64,000 nt of DNA, from assembly GCA_017553505.1 (NCBI GenBank), contig JAFZLD010000019.1, forward strand, positions 62,001 to 126,000, written 5' to 3'. This stretch comes from Lachnospiraceae bacterium (GTDB lineage: Bacteria > Bacillota > Clostridia > Lachnospirales > Lachnospiraceae). Positions 9,001 through 18,221 of the stretch are shown in pieces; within the stretch, counting starts at the first letter, position 1; each line of letters starts with the position of its first letter. A program made the position numbers and the translations under genes. The notes under the pieces were generated by a model that made no database searches, was not told where the DNA came from, and was given only the letters and a program-made list of their open reading frames with translations.

Positions 9001-9800
9001 TATTCTTCTCCGGGTGTCTCAGACGTAGCTGCCGCACGTGCCTGAGGTGATAAGAAGGACTTAAGCTTCTCTTCGATAACTCGGGGGTTCTCACCTGCCT
9101 GAATCGAAAGAAGGCCTTCAATCATAATTTCCTTAACCATAGTCTCGGCCGCGTTGTTCTTCTTCATCTTGAAGGTTGCGGGAAGACAAATCCAGTTAGC
9201 TATCATTGAACCGTACATCGTAGTAAGCAAGGCAACCGCCATAGCAGGTCCGATGGACGATGAATCTTCCATGTTGTAAAGCATGTTAACAAGTCCGATA
9301 AGGGTACCGATCATACCCCACGCAGGACCCATTGCCGCGAACTGTTCCCAGAAACTGATAACCTTATTGTGTCTGGTCTCGACGCTGGCGAGTTCCGTTT
9401 CCATGATGGCTCTTACAAGCTCGGGATCGGTTCCGTCGACGATAAGAAGAATTCCTTTCTTAAGATAAGCGTCGTCAATATCTCCCGCCGCTTCTTCCAA
9501 AGAAAGCAAGCCTTCCTTACGGGCAACGTTACTTAAATCGATGATCTTGGTAATCATCTCCGATGTGTTGATTTTGGGGACTTTGAAAATAAGACCGTAG
9601 GCCTTCAGATTGTTGACAAACTCTTTAAGCTCACAGGACATAAGCATACAGCTTATGGTACCGCCAATGGTGATGTATACAGAGTTTAAGTCTATGAAGT
9701 TACTGATGGCGCCGAAATTGAGTCCTGTCTTTTCACTGACAATACCGAAAATTATCAGACCAAAGCAGACTACCATGCCAAGAAGTGAAGCTATATCCAT
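9000..9800 (-). CDS. motA: Flagellar stator protein MotA
   Basis: MotA is the four-helix stator subunit that couples ion flow to torque on FliG. The 266-residue protein has two N-terminal helices, a charged cytoplasmic loop (about residues 55-145) and the conserved segment WGMIGTLIGLVNMLYNM, followed by GPAMAVALLTTMYGSMIANW containing the functionally important prolines. It is adjacent to motB with overlapping stop/start codons, and to flbD upstream. Confidence 0.95.
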   Translation of the reverse strand: MDIASLLGMVVCFGLIIFGIVSEKTGLNFGAISNFIDLNSVYITIGGTISCMLMSCELKEFVNNLKAYGLIFKVPKINTSEMITKIIDLSNVARKEGLLSLEEAAGDIDDAYLKKGILLIVDGTDPELVRAIMETELASVETRHNKVISFWEQFAAMGPAWGMIGTLIGLVNMLYNMEDSSSIGPAMAVALLTTMYGSMIANWICLPATFKMKKNNAAETMVKEIMIEGLLSIQAGENPRVIEEKLKSFLSPQARAAATSETPGEE

Positions 9801-9807
9801 TTAACGG

Positions 9808-10011
9808 TTACCCCTCCGTTTTGCCGTATTCAGCAAAAATATCCTTTCTAAATAATTTTACTAAATTAACAACCTCTTGTCTACTTTCTTTTATGATAAT
9901 TCTCCTGCCTGTAGACATGGTAATAACGGTGTCAGGAGTCTCTTCCACCGTCTCAATAAAGGCCTCGTTAATTGTCAGAATCGTCCCATTTAACTTAGTC
10001 ACATTAATCAT
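9808..10011 (-). CDS. flbD: Small flagellar operon protein FlbD
   Basis: FlbD is a small conserved protein of Firmicutes and spirochaete flagellar operons, always near motA; its biochemical role is not settled. The start is ATG 10011, preceded by GAGG at a spacing of 5 bases, giving 67 aa beginning MINVTKLNGTILTINEAFIE. A longer open frame upstream is Lys/Phe-rich AT-rich leader sequence and not part of the family. The segment ETVEETPDTVITMSTGRRI is typical. It is the first gene after the flgE terminator hairpin, so it may start a separately regulated block. Confidence 0.9.
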   Translation of the reverse strand: MINVTKLNGTILTINEAFIETVEETPDTVITMSTGRRIIIKESRQEVVNLVKLFRKDIFAEYGKTEG

Positions 10012-10114
10012 GATAACCTCAAGGTGTTTGTAAATAATTAAAAATAGCGCTTTTTTCCAAAAATTTATAAAAATAAAAGCAATTTTCTTGGGGCGCTTCA
10101 AAAAAGATTTTTAA

Positions 10115-10155
10115 ATAGCAAAAGAAGGGGAACATGAATCCTTTCAGTTCCCCTT
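10115..10155 (-). terminator. Hairpin terminator between flgE and flbD
   Basis: An exact 9-bp inverted repeat (AAGGGGAAC at 10125-10133 and GTTCCCCTT at 10147-10155) has a 13-base loop. On the minus strand it is followed by CTTCTTTTGC, a moderate T-rich tract. It lies immediately after the flgE stop. In context it would reduce read-through into flbD-motA and keep hook protein output high relative to the later genes. Termination may be partial because the T tract is interrupted. Confidence 0.7.
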
Positions 10156-10165
10156 ATTATTTAAT

Positions 10166-11932
10166 TTATCTCTTAAGGTTTACAAGTTCTTCAAGCATCG
10201 TATCGGATACTGTGATGATACGGGAGTTAGCCTGGAAACCACGCTGGGTTGTAATCATTTCGGTAAACTCTGCGGATAAGTCTACGTTACTCATTTCGAG
10301 AACGCCTGTGCTCATGTATCCGCCGGACTGAGTGATGTCAACCGCACCCGTAAATTCACCGGAGTTAAGTGATGCGATGTAGAGGTTATCACCCTGTTTC
10401 TCAAGACCTTCGGGGTTAGGAAATTCTGCTACGCCGATCTGACCGAGAAGTCTTGTAACACCGTTATCGTATGATGCATAAATCATACCGTTGGTCTGAA
10501 TGGTAACACCCGTCATCTTACCAAGTCTTCTACCTGCGCCAAGACCGTCTGAATCACCGGATCTTGCTGCGATTGAAGATGTACCTTTGTTGTTGTACAT
10601 GTTGGTAACACTCCAATCTATTTCATTGTCCGTAAAGTAATCGAAATTCTTAACAGCTTCATTGGTGGTGGAGTTGGTAGGATTGGTGACAAAATTGAGT
10701 TTGATTGTGGACTTATTGCCACCGATTCCATCAAATGAGCCATCACTCGATTTGAAATTTAAGTTAACGCCGAGTCCGCTCTTTTTAGTAACAGTAAGAG
10801 TTCCGTCAGCTGATATATAAGCGGTATCAATTGTATCGGTATCAAGGTTGCTTCCGTAAATCTGCTTAAGTGTGGTAGCAAGTGCCCCATCATTTTCTGC
10901 AAGTTTAGCAGCGGTAATACGATAAGAGTCTTTATAAAGAGCTCCGTCATCATCACTTGCAGCCACGAGTGTACCGAGATTGGTCAGAGTCTGCGTAACA
11001 GCAGTCTCGGTTGCAGGTGTTACTGATGTGTCTTTGACTGTATAGCTGAATGTACCGGTATCCTTGTTAAACTCAACAGTATCAAGCTTTGTATATGAAC
11101 TGTTAACGCTGGCATCATATTCTGCGCCATCGTCGATAGATACAAGATCCGATAACTTGGTTCCGGGATAAATATCAGTAAGACTCTTTCCGTTAACATC
11201 AACAATTTCATCAAGTGTCACATAGAACTTTCCGACATCCGTAGTGTTATGGAGAGTAAACTTAGCTGTCCAGGATTCTCCTCTGTTATCGTAAAAAGCA
11301 TAGTTGATAAGGCGTCCTGCTTCCTTGGCAATTTCGGGGTCGTTTCTGTCTACTACACCCGAAACCGTACCCTTAGTGGTAGCCTCGGGGTCGGTATTCA
11401 TATTCTTATCGCTCATAATCTTAAGAGAGGTAAGATTTTCGGTATCAAGTTTGCCTTCAACAGGAGTCTTGACTTCCTTGCCATCTTCGCCGACAGTAGT
11501 CTGAGTCTGAAGACCCCAGCCCTGTACGAGATAACCGTTACTTGCCATTACAAGGTTACCGACTGCATCAACGTTGAATGCACCGGATCTTGTGAAGTAA
11601 TTGGTGGAACCGTCATTAACGATAAAGAATGACTTACCTGTGATACAAATATCGAAGGGGTTACCTGTAGTCTGGGTAGCACCCTGTGAAGAAATTGCTG
11701 TTGCGATAGCACCGGAGCGAACACCAAGACCGATCTGGCGGGCGTTGGTACCACCGGTATTCGCATTGGCACCGCTGGCCTTCTGAGTGGTCTGATACAT
11801 AAGTTCGCTGAAGGTGATAGAGTTGGATTTGAATGCTACTGTGTTAACGTTAGCGATGTTGTTACCGATAACGTCCATCTTGATCTGGTGAGTCTTAAGA
11901 CCTGATACACCAGAATACATTGATCTCATCAT
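10166..11932 (-). CDS. flgE: Flagellar hook protein FlgE
   Basis: FlgE polymerises into the flexible hook. The N-terminal rod/hook signature (SMYSGVSGLKTHQIKMDVIG, then NNIANVNT) and the C-terminal coiled segment (EMSNVDLSAEFTEMITTQRG, then FQANSRII) are both clear. At 588 aa it is longer than FlgE of E. coli (about 400). The extra length is a Thr/Asp/Gly-rich variable central domain, about residues 190-440, which would be surface exposed. The start at 11932 follows AGGAGGT by 11 bases. Upstream are the hook-operon protein and flgD. Confidence 0.95.
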   Translation of the reverse strand: MMRSMYSGVSGLKTHQIKMDVIGNNIANVNTVAFKSNSITFSELMYQTTQKASGANANTGGTNARQIGLGVRSGAIATAISSQGATQTTGNPFDICITGKSFFIVNDGSTNYFTRSGAFNVDAVGNLVMASNGYLVQGWGLQTQTTVGEDGKEVKTPVEGKLDTENLTSLKIMSDKNMNTDPEATTKGTVSGVVDRNDPEIAKEAGRLINYAFYDNRGESWTAKFTLHNTTDVGKFYVTLDEIVDVNGKSLTDIYPGTKLSDLVSIDDGAEYDASVNSSYTKLDTVEFNKDTGTFSYTVKDTSVTPATETAVTQTLTNLGTLVAASDDDGALYKDSYRITAAKLAENDGALATTLKQIYGSNLDTDTIDTAYISADGTLTVTKKSGLGVNLNFKSSDGSFDGIGGNKSTIKLNFVTNPTNSTTNEAVKNFDYFTDNEIDWSVTNMYNNKGTSSIAARSGDSDGLGAGRRLGKMTGVTIQTNGMIYASYDNGVTRLLGQIGVAEFPNPEGLEKQGDNLYIASLNSGEFTGAVDITQSGGYMSTGVLEMSNVDLSAEFTEMITTQRGFQANSRIITVSDTMLEELVNLKR

Positions 11933-12011
11933 AGTATTGGTTGACCTCCTAAAAACTATAGCAGTTTAGCTTCATCTGTCAGTCAGAAGCTTTAGCCTCC
12001 AAAAGGTCCGG

Positions 12012-12413
12012 CTAAATAATTACTGCTCCGTCGATGTTGGTAAATACGTTAAGATCCGTCTCCGACTTATCTAACGCTGTTATTACGGTATTATTGGGAA
12101 TGTTGACTACGAATGCCAACTGATCCATAAGTACCAATGATTCTTTAATTCCTTTTTCACCGGCTTTAACGGTTGCTTCGTTAAGTCTCTGTCTTTGCTC
12201 GTCCGAAAGTGAGATATTTCTGTCAATCAGGCGGTTGGCCGCGTGTTTGGAAAATCTTAATTCCTTCGGTTCCGCAGTCTCTAAAGACTTGGCTTTGAGT
12301 ATGTCGTTAAAAGAAATACTCTGTGTTACGGGAGTTGTAACCGTTTTCTTTTGATTAAGGTATTGGTCCTTAATCTGCTCGATGGAAAGGAAGTTGTTCT
12401 TTTGAATATCCAT
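12012..12413 (-). CDS. Conserved flagellar hook-operon protein (TIGR02530-like)
   Basis: This 133-residue protein is the small conserved family found between flgD and flgE in Firmicutes; no biochemical function is established. Recognisable family segments are FSKHAANRLIDRNISLS, KAGEKGIKESLVLMDQLAFV and NNTVITALD. It is hydrophilic with no signal peptide. By position, a role in hook assembly or in regulating hook genes is plausible. Confidence 0.85.
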   Translation of the reverse strand: MDIQKNNFLSIEQIKDQYLNQKKTVTTPVTQSISFNDILKAKSLETAEPKELRFSKHAANRLIDRNISLSDEQRQRLNEATVKAGEKGIKESLVLMDQLAFVVNIPNNTVITALDKSETDLNVFTNIDGAVII

Positions 12414-12431
12414 ATTCCACCTCGTGTACTC

Positions 12432-13094
12432 TTAAATGTCTCCCTTTATAGTTCTCATCTTAGCCTCGTACTTTTCAAGAAGCTCTACCATTTCGGTACC
12501 GATAAATGATTTCTGATAAGAATTCATTGCATCGTAGGTATTTCTTAATGTGGTAATTGCTTCGTCGTAGTCGGTTGTGAGCTTATCTACTTCGGGAAGG
12601 CTTCCCATTGCTGATGCAAATCTCTTGGCAAGTTCATATGCCTCTGTATAACCGGGATCCATAACCTGATATACATCGTCGATTGAATAAAGCGAATCGT
12701 TAATGGAAACGTATGCTTTGTTGTTCTCGTATACGACGTAATCAACTATGCCCTGTGCATATTCGGTAGCACCTGTCGATTTGTTATAAACCTTACATAA
12801 TACTTCGTCTCCCACAAGTCCGCTGGCTCTCTGAAGTGACATTCCCGAAGTCATGTTCTGCATTTCTTCAAGCTGCGAAAATGTTGCAAGCTGTGAAACG
12901 TACTCAGTGTTGTCTGTAGGCTCCATGGGGTCCTGATATTTCATCTGGGCTACAAGAAGCTGTAAGAAAGCATCCTTATCAAGTCCGTTTGACTTACCTG
13001 CCTGTCTGTCCTTGGAGAGGGAAATCGCTGATGCGGTTGATTCCTGAATCTTACCATCTTTAACAACAGCGCCTATGTTGTTTTGTTCTGCCAT
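12432..13094 (-). CDS. flgD: Hook-cap scaffolding protein FlgD
   Basis: FlgD caps the growing hook and is exported early. The N-terminal domain contains the hallmark DKDAFLQLLVAQMKYQDPME and NTEYVSQLATFSQLEEMQNM (residues about 40-80). The remainder (to 220 aa) is more variable, with a SH3-like section around VGDEVLCKVYNKSTG and a helical tail. It lies between fliK and the hook-operon protein, the standard order. An AGAGGT ribosome site is 6 bases before ATG. Confidence 0.94.
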   Translation of the reverse strand: MAEQNNIGAVVKDGKIQESTASAISLSKDRQAGKSNGLDKDAFLQLLVAQMKYQDPMEPTDNTEYVSQLATFSQLEEMQNMTSGMSLQRASGLVGDEVLCKVYNKSTGATEYAQGIVDYVVYENNKAYVSINDSLYSIDDVYQVMDPGYTEAYELAKRFASAMGSLPEVDKLTTDYDEAITTLRNTYDAMNSYQKSFIGTEMVELLEKYEAKMRTIKGDI

Positions 13095-13109
13095 TTAATT
13101 ACCTCTCTT

Positions 13110-14510
13110 TTATACATTGCCGTTAGCTGCCATCATTGCTCTTGCGAGTTTTTCTTCGGGAGTATCTGTCGTAACGTCTTCGTCAAGTTCGATTCCACCG
13201 ATGCTCTTTCTCTTGGAGTTTTCGGAAGAATTGTTGCCTCCTCTGCGACTCTGACTGTCACTTAAGTTACGCTCGAATTCGTGGCTTTGTACCGTTACTT
13301 CAACTGCTTCGACCGTTACGCCCTTTGCTTCGAGAGTTTCTTTGAGCACGATTGCCTGGCTTTCGATGATTGCTTTGACACTTTCATTCTGAGCAGTAAA
13401 TCTTGCGGTAAGAACTCCTTCGTTATTGGCGGATACCTTAACACTTACGGTTCCGAGTGATTCGGGATGAAGTCTTAAGTTAATCTCGCTTGTCTCAGGA
13501 CTGATGTCTACCTTGATGGCATCTGTAATCTGATTAAGAACGTTTCTTACATCGAAGGTTGTGTAAGATACTGTTTCCGATGCTTCGTTCATTGCTTCAA
13601 CCGCCTTGTTAAGAAGGTTGTTGATGAAGTTCATCGGGTTTTCTTTGGGTCCCTGATCCTTACTTCTGTCAAAGAAATCGGATCGTCTTGAATCGGATGT
13701 GATAGGCTTGAATTCTGTATCTTCGGTACTTGCTGCGTTAAGAGCTTCTGCGTTAACGTTTCCTGCAGTACGTCTTGTTACCGAGCTGCCAATCTTGATG
13801 CTTATCTTATCCTCAAGGGATAATACCGGAGTTTCCTCGGTTGCATCGATTTCGGCTGTAATCGGCATTACAGGCTTCTCTGCATCGGGCTTTCTTACAA
13901 CGTCTTTAAGAGCTTTCTCGAAGTCCTCGGGAGTAATCTCTTCACCCTCTAAAAGTTCGTTAACCGCTTCTGTTGCCGTATCTTCAACCGCCATAAGACT
14001 CTGATATAAAGATTCGTCGGTCATTATCGAAAGAATGTCCTCCGCGCCTTTAAGTTCAGCTGCGATTTCGGATAATGTGGCAATGTCTAATACCGCGAGC
14101 GGCGTAAGGCCTAAGTTCTCAAGTGCCTGAAGGATTTCTTCGTCGCTTACTTCGAATTCTTCTTTTAAAGCATCGAAGACTTTAGCTACGGCTTCCTTAA
14201 CGGTATCGACTTCTGCGTCCGTTACGGGTCTTTCCTCCTTCACCGGTGAAACATCTCTGCCCATGCCTTCCGATTTGGTTACCTCTTTAACTTCTGCGGA
14301 TTTGGTTTCTGCGGGTTTTGAATCAGTGTTTACAAGCTTCTGCTTCTTGTAATCGACCGGTGCTTTCACATCGTCTTTGAAGTTGCGGTCGCCTGCCTGA
14401 TTTAAAAAGCCTCTGAAATCAGGTCCCGAAGTCTGGGAGGTAGGTTGTGTCAGGTTTAACAAATTCACTGTCTGTGAATTTATCGAACCCAATACGCTGG
14501 TACTGGTCAT
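13110..14510 (-). CDS. fliK: Flagellar hook-length control protein FliK
   Basis: FliK is the exported molecular ruler that measures hook length and triggers the FlhB switch. The N-terminal two thirds are low-complexity, charged and probably disordered (Glu/Lys/Thr/Ser-rich). The conserved C-terminal domain, about residues 330-420, contains INLRLHPESLGTVSVKV and LKETLEAKGVTVEAVEV, the hook-length-control signature. Length (466 aa) is within the family range. It directly precedes flgD. Confidence 0.93.
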   Translation of the reverse strand: MTSTSVLGSINSQTVNLLNLTQPTSQTSGPDFRGFLNQAGDRNFKDDVKAPVDYKKQKLVNTDSKPAETKSAEVKEVTKSEGMGRDVSPVKEERPVTDAEVDTVKEAVAKVFDALKEEFEVSDEEILQALENLGLTPLAVLDIATLSEIAAELKGAEDILSIMTDESLYQSLMAVEDTATEAVNELLEGEEITPEDFEKALKDVVRKPDAEKPVMPITAEIDATEETPVLSLEDKISIKIGSSVTRRTAGNVNAEALNAASTEDTEFKPITSDSRRSDFFDRSKDQGPKENPMNFINNLLNKAVEAMNEASETVSYTTFDVRNVLNQITDAIKVDISPETSEINLRLHPESLGTVSVKVSANNEGVLTARFTAQNESVKAIIESQAIVLKETLEAKGVTVEAVEVTVQSHEFERNLSDSQSRRGGNNSSENSKRKSIGGIELDEDVTTDTPEEKLARAMMAANGNV

Positions 14511-14591
14511 TTCGTTCCTCCTCTCTTAAGTTGTCAAGGTTCGTTTATATTTATAGGGCATAAAATATACATCTCACGCCCCACAAAATAT

Positions 14592-14617
14592 ATATCGGTC
14601 GTAATCTAAAAAACTTA
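14592..14617 (-). promoter_or_regulatory. Possible sigma-28 (SigD/FliA-type) promoter before fliK
   Basis: On the minus strand TAAG (14617-14614) is followed after 14 bases by ACCGATAT (14599-14592). The sigma-28 consensus is TAAA, 15 or so bases, then GCCGATAA or GCCGATAT. The -10 matches 7 of 8 positions and the -35 matches 3 of 4. It sits at the stop codon of the MotE-like gene, about 80 bases upstream of fliK. It could give extra transcription of fliK-flgD-flgE. This is pattern matching only. Confidence 0.45.
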
Positions 14618-15496
14618 ACCCTCGGGATACATAATTTTTGTAAGCACGGCTGCATTGGATGCCTTCATGGCCGCCAGAATCTTAGCCGCCGCATCGGGTT
14701 CCATTGCCGTTAAAATCTTAGCTATAAGCTTACTGTTATCCTTGGTCATTTCGTCAAATATTGCCGCCGCAGCTTTGGGCTTCATCTGCGAATACATGGA
14801 TACATAATCCTTGATTTCTTTGTCCTCGGCAAGTTTCAAAAGAACCTGCTTGTAAATGGCCTCGGCAGTCGCCGCATCCATGCTTTCGTAGAATTTCTTG
14901 TATTCTTCTATATCGGGTGCCTTGTCCGAATATACGACTTCGGAGTAGAACTCATCGTAAATACGCTGGAACTCTACCTGCTTTAATTCAAATTCGGTAA
15001 GGCGTTCGACTTCTTTCTTAAGTGTTGTAAGTTCTTCGGCATTACTGTTATTAACGGTCTGCGCATGCTCAAGTTCAAGCTCGAGACGCTTAATCTCGTC
15101 AACCGCTTCTCTAAGAGAAGTATAACCCTCGATGGCGCCCTCCTGCGTAGTCTCTGTAGGACCGTGTTCACCCGGAAGAATAAGGTTAAGTACCGGAACG
15201 TCCTTTAAAAGGGGCTTAAGTATCTCGGAACCGAAGCCGCCCACGTCAAGCTTGATAAGAAGGCACAGTATCGCTATCCAGATAGCAACGATTATTGTCG
15301 TAACGAGAAAAGAAGACACACCATTGCCTTTCTCCTCTTCCTCTTCGATTGCCGCCTCACGCTTAGAGATTTCTTTGGCTCGCTGCTTAATCTCTTTTTT
15401 CTGTTTCTTTTCTTCTTCTTTGAGGCGTTTACGCTCGTCTTTTATTTGTTTTTTCTCAGCCTTGCTGTCAAGTCCGGTGGTTTCGTTAGTAGCCAT
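14615..15496 (-). CDS. MotE/YlxF-like flagellar coiled-coil membrane protein
   Basis: This 293-residue protein is of the type found after fliJ in Gram-positive flagellar operons (YlxF/FlbB/MotE-like). In other bacteria such proteins chaperone or support the stator; the exact role here is inferred. The N-terminal ~50 residues are extremely Lys/Glu-rich, followed by one membrane helix (about 60-82), a coiled coil (about 125-175), and a C-terminal domain related to the MgtE intracellular N-domain with repeats such as MKPKAAAAIFDEM and MEPDAAAKILAAM. The start follows AAGGAAGG. It is adjacent to fliJ without a real gap. Confidence 0.8.
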   Translation of the reverse strand: MATNETTGLDSKAEKKQIKDERKRLKEEEKKQKKEIKQRAKEISKREAAIEEEEEKGNGVSSFLVTTIIVAIWIAILCLLIKLDVGGFGSEILKPLLKDVPVLNLILPGEHGPTETTQEGAIEGYTSLREAVDEIKRLELELEHAQTVNNSNAEELTTLKKEVERLTEFELKQVEFQRIYDEFYSEVVYSDKAPDIEEYKKFYESMDAATAEAIYKQVLLKLAEDKEIKDYVSMYSQMKPKAAAAIFDEMTKDNSKLIAKILTAMEPDAAAKILAAMKASNAAVLTKIMYPEG

Positions 15497-15943
15497 TTAA
15501 CCTTCCTTTGTTCCGTAAACGTAACTGTTGTGCTCGTCGTTGATTACGCCTTCGTCGTGTTTCTCGTCTTCAAGATAGCTCTCGTAAGCCTTCTCCCTCA
15601 GACGTTCGTACATTTTCTTTTCCTTCATGGCTTCCACGAGCTTAAGACGTTCTTCTTCAAGCTTCTGCTCGGCAAGCTTGAGGGCGACTTTCTGGTCTTC
15701 TATGTATACTTTAACTATTGATATAGCGTTTTCATTGTCTATGATGTCGCGCACGTGGAGCGAGTCGCTTAGCATATTGCGACCTTCTTCCTCGTAATGG
15801 TCGAGGCGGCCGTAAAGGGTATTAAGCTTTTCTTCTTCCTCATCAACGCGTCTTCTGGCAGAGGCAAAAGCATTTCTCTGCTGTTCCTCAAGTCTTGACT
15901 TAAGGTTAAGTACGCTTTGAAGTCTGAAAACAAACTTAGCCAC
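15497..15943 (-). CDS. fliJ: Flagellar export chaperone/stalk protein FliJ
   Basis: FliJ is the coiled-coil stalk that sits in the FliI hexamer and links it to FlhA. The sequence begins MAKFVFRLQSVLNLKSRLEEQQ, characteristic of Firmicutes FliJ, and is predicted to be almost entirely helical. The start codon is GTG at 15943, 5 bases after GGAGAAG. Length (148 aa) is typical. It follows fliI by 14 bases. Confidence 0.9.
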   Translation of the reverse strand: MAKFVFRLQSVLNLKSRLEEQQRNAFASARRRVDEEEEKLNTLYGRLDHYEEEGRNMLSDSLHVRDIIDNENAISIVKVYIEDQKVALKLAEQKLEEERLKLVEAMKEKKMYERLREKAYESYLEDEKHDEGVINDEHNSYVYGTKEG

Positions 15944-15957
15944 TTAAGCTTCTCCAA

Positions 15958-17271
15958 TCAGCTGTTTACGATTTCATCAATCATCGCGACAGCTTCCTCA
16001 TAGGTTCTCTTTTCGTCCGTATCCTGAAGCAAAAACTCGTTGACAGCCTTATGCTTGGCTATCGCCACGTCGATTTCCTCGTTGCTGCCGGACTTATATG
16101 CGCCGATGTTGATAAGGTCCTCGGCATCTGCATAGGTAGCCATCAGGTTTTTAAACTGTCCCGCATTTTTCTTGTGTTCCTTGGGTACTATCTGGCTCAT
16201 ACATCTTGAGATGCTGGCGAGAACATCGATTGCGGGGTAGTGATTCTTCTGAGCAATCTTACGGTTAAGTACTATGTGACCGTCGAGAATACTTCTGGCG
16301 GTATCGGTAATGGGCTCGTTAAAGTCGTCGCCGTCTACGAGGACGGTATAAAGTCCCGTAATCGAACCCTTGTCGCTTCGACCCGCGCGCTCTAAGAGCT
16401 TGGGCATCTCGGCGTATACGCTCGGCGGATAACCTCTTGATACGGGAGGCTCGCCGCTTGCAAGTCCTATCTCACGCTGTGCCATGGAGAAACGGGTGAG
16501 GGAGTCCATCATAAGGAGCACGTCCTTGCCCTGGTCTCTGAAATACTCGGCGATAGCGGTTGCGGTCTTGGCGGCCTTGGTACGTTCAAGTGCGGGGCGG
16601 TCGCTGGTAGCAATTACCAGGACGCTACGCTTCATACCTTCGGGGCCTAAGTCTCTCTCTACGAATTCGCGCACCTCACGGCCACGCTCGCCGATAAGAG
16701 CGATAACGTTGATATCAGCCTTGGTATTACGTGCGAACATGCCAAGAAGTGTGGACTTGCCCACACCGGAACCCGCAAATATACCAATTCTCTGCCCCTT
16801 GCCTATTGTTAAGAGTCCGTCCACGGCCTTAACGCCGAGGGGAAGGACTTCGTCGATAATCTTTCTTTTCATGGGATCGGGAGGATTGGCTTCGATAGGG
16901 TATTTCTTGCCTTTAACCTCTACTCCGCCGTCCGGAACGCCTATTCCGTTAAGCGTAAGTCCCAAAAGGTCGTCACTTACGGTAACTTCGAGAGGATGCT
17001 TTTCATTCTCCACTATACAGCCGATGCTGACGCCTTCAACGTGGTCGTAAGGCATGAGCAAGGTCTTTCCGTCCTTAAAACCTACAACCTCACTGAGTGC
17101 AAGCGGTGTGATGCCGTTCTTGGCATAGATTGTGCAGATATCGCCAAGCTTAGAATCGGGGCCGTAGCTTTCAAGTGTAAGTCCCACGGCATTGGCAATC
17201 TTTCCCTGCGTCTTGTAGAAGGGCTCATTCTCCGCCGCTTTGTATTTGTCAAAAGAAATATTTGCAATCAT
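15958..17271 (-). CDS. fliI: Flagellum-specific ATPase FliI
   Basis: FliI is the F1-ATPase-like enzyme that energises and orders flagellar protein export. The Walker A motif GSGVGKST is at about residues 167-174. A Walker B-type stretch (VLLMMDSLTRF) and the export-ATPase motif GEPPVSRGYPPSVYAEMPKL are present. Length 437 aa is normal. The start overlaps the end of fliH by 4 bases, which suggests coupled translation of the regulator FliH and its ATPase. Confidence 0.97.
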   Translation of the reverse strand: MIANISFDKYKAAENEPFYKTQGKIANAVGLTLESYGPDSKLGDICTIYAKNGITPLALSEVVGFKDGKTLLMPYDHVEGVSIGCIVENEKHPLEVTVSDDLLGLTLNGIGVPDGGVEVKGKKYPIEANPPDPMKRKIIDEVLPLGVKAVDGLLTIGKGQRIGIFAGSGVGKSTLLGMFARNTKADINVIALIGERGREVREFVERDLGPEGMKRSVLVIATSDRPALERTKAAKTATAIAEYFRDQGKDVLLMMDSLTRFSMAQREIGLASGEPPVSRGYPPSVYAEMPKLLERAGRSDKGSITGLYTVLVDGDDFNEPITDTARSILDGHIVLNRKIAQKNHYPAIDVLASISRCMSQIVPKEHKKNAGQFKNLMATYADAEDLINIGAYKSGSNEEIDVAIAKHKAVNEFLLQDTDEKRTYEEAVAMIDEIVNS

Positions 17272-18221
17272 TCTGTCTTACGTCCGTCGTAGGATAACAT
17301 TTTTAGGTATCTGGTAAGTTCCGTAAGTTCTGTATCTATACTGCAGTCAATGATGCCGTAAGGTGTTTCAATCTTGGCCTGACCGCGCTTAAAGTCGTCG
17401 CGCCTTACAATCTCCGGTTCGTTCTTAATCATAATCTTGTCATAAAGAGCCGTCTTCATGCCTATGAGCATATCGTAGTCTTCATTGCTGACTTCTATCA
17501 TTACGCTGTCGGCGGTGTCCACATGTCTAAGTGCCTTATTGACAAGCGTTACCATTACGTCTCTTTGGGAAAAGAAATTGTTGCCGAATACATGCGCATA
17601 TACGTCGGTAATCGCTTCCACCATCTTAGGCTCGAGCTCGTCCAACAAGCGGTCATATTCTTCACGCATCTGCTCTTCGTGAGCTTCAAGTTCACGCTTG
17701 GCGGCAATGAGTTCCTGAAGTGCGGATTCTTTGCCTGCGTTATAGCCTTCTTCAAGAGCTTCTTCCTTGATGCGAGTGGCATTAGCCTTTGCATCGTCTA
17801 TAATGTCCTGCGCCTTTAAATTAGCTTCGTTAATAAGCTGCTGGCATTCCTCTCTGACTTCATCCACGGAAAGAGGACCCGGTGCATCGGATTCAATCTG
17901 TTCAACGGGCGCATTGAGACCGGGCGTAAACTCGCCGGAGCCTTCTCTGTCCTCTGCGTACTCGCCTTCGGGATATTCGCCCTCTATGGGCTCGCCCGTA
18001 AGTGCATCAAGCTGAGGGTCGCCTTCTCCGCCGTGAGTAAAGCCCTGTTCATCACCGTCTTCGGGCATCGAGGCTGCGAGTTCACGTTCTCTTAAAATAT
18101 TCGAATACTCTTCCATTTTCTTGGCAACAAGGGCATTGTTGTCAATTACACGAACGTTTTTGTCACTCATCTTTATGAAGCTTGGCTTAAATATTCCGTT
18201 ATTCGGATTACTATTAGACAA
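17268..18221 (-). CDS. fliH: Flagellar export ATPase regulator FliH
   Basis: FliH dimerises and binds FliI, docking it at the C-ring. After a variable acidic, Gly/Pro/Glu-rich region (about residues 45-120) comes a long coiled coil with repeated Ala/Glu/Gly spacing (KEEALEEGYNAGKESALQEL) and a C-terminal globular domain (about 200-317) with KALRHVDTADSVMIEVSNED. At 317 aa it is longer than average because of the acidic insert. It overlaps fliG by 8 bases. Confidence 0.9.
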   Translation of the reverse strand: MSNSNPNNGIFKPSFIKMSDKNVRVIDNNALVAKKMEEYSNILRERELAASMPEDGDEQGFTHGGEGDPQLDALTGEPIEGEYPEGEYAEDREGSGEFTPGLNAPVEQIESDAPGPLSVDEVREECQQLINEANLKAQDIIDDAKANATRIKEEALEEGYNAGKESALQELIAAKRELEAHEEQMREEYDRLLDELEPKMVEAITDVYAHVFGNNFFSQRDVMVTLVNKALRHVDTADSVMIEVSNEDYDMLIGMKTALYDKIMIKNEPEIVRRDDFKRGQAKIETPYGIIDCSIDTELTELTRYLKMLSYDGRKTE

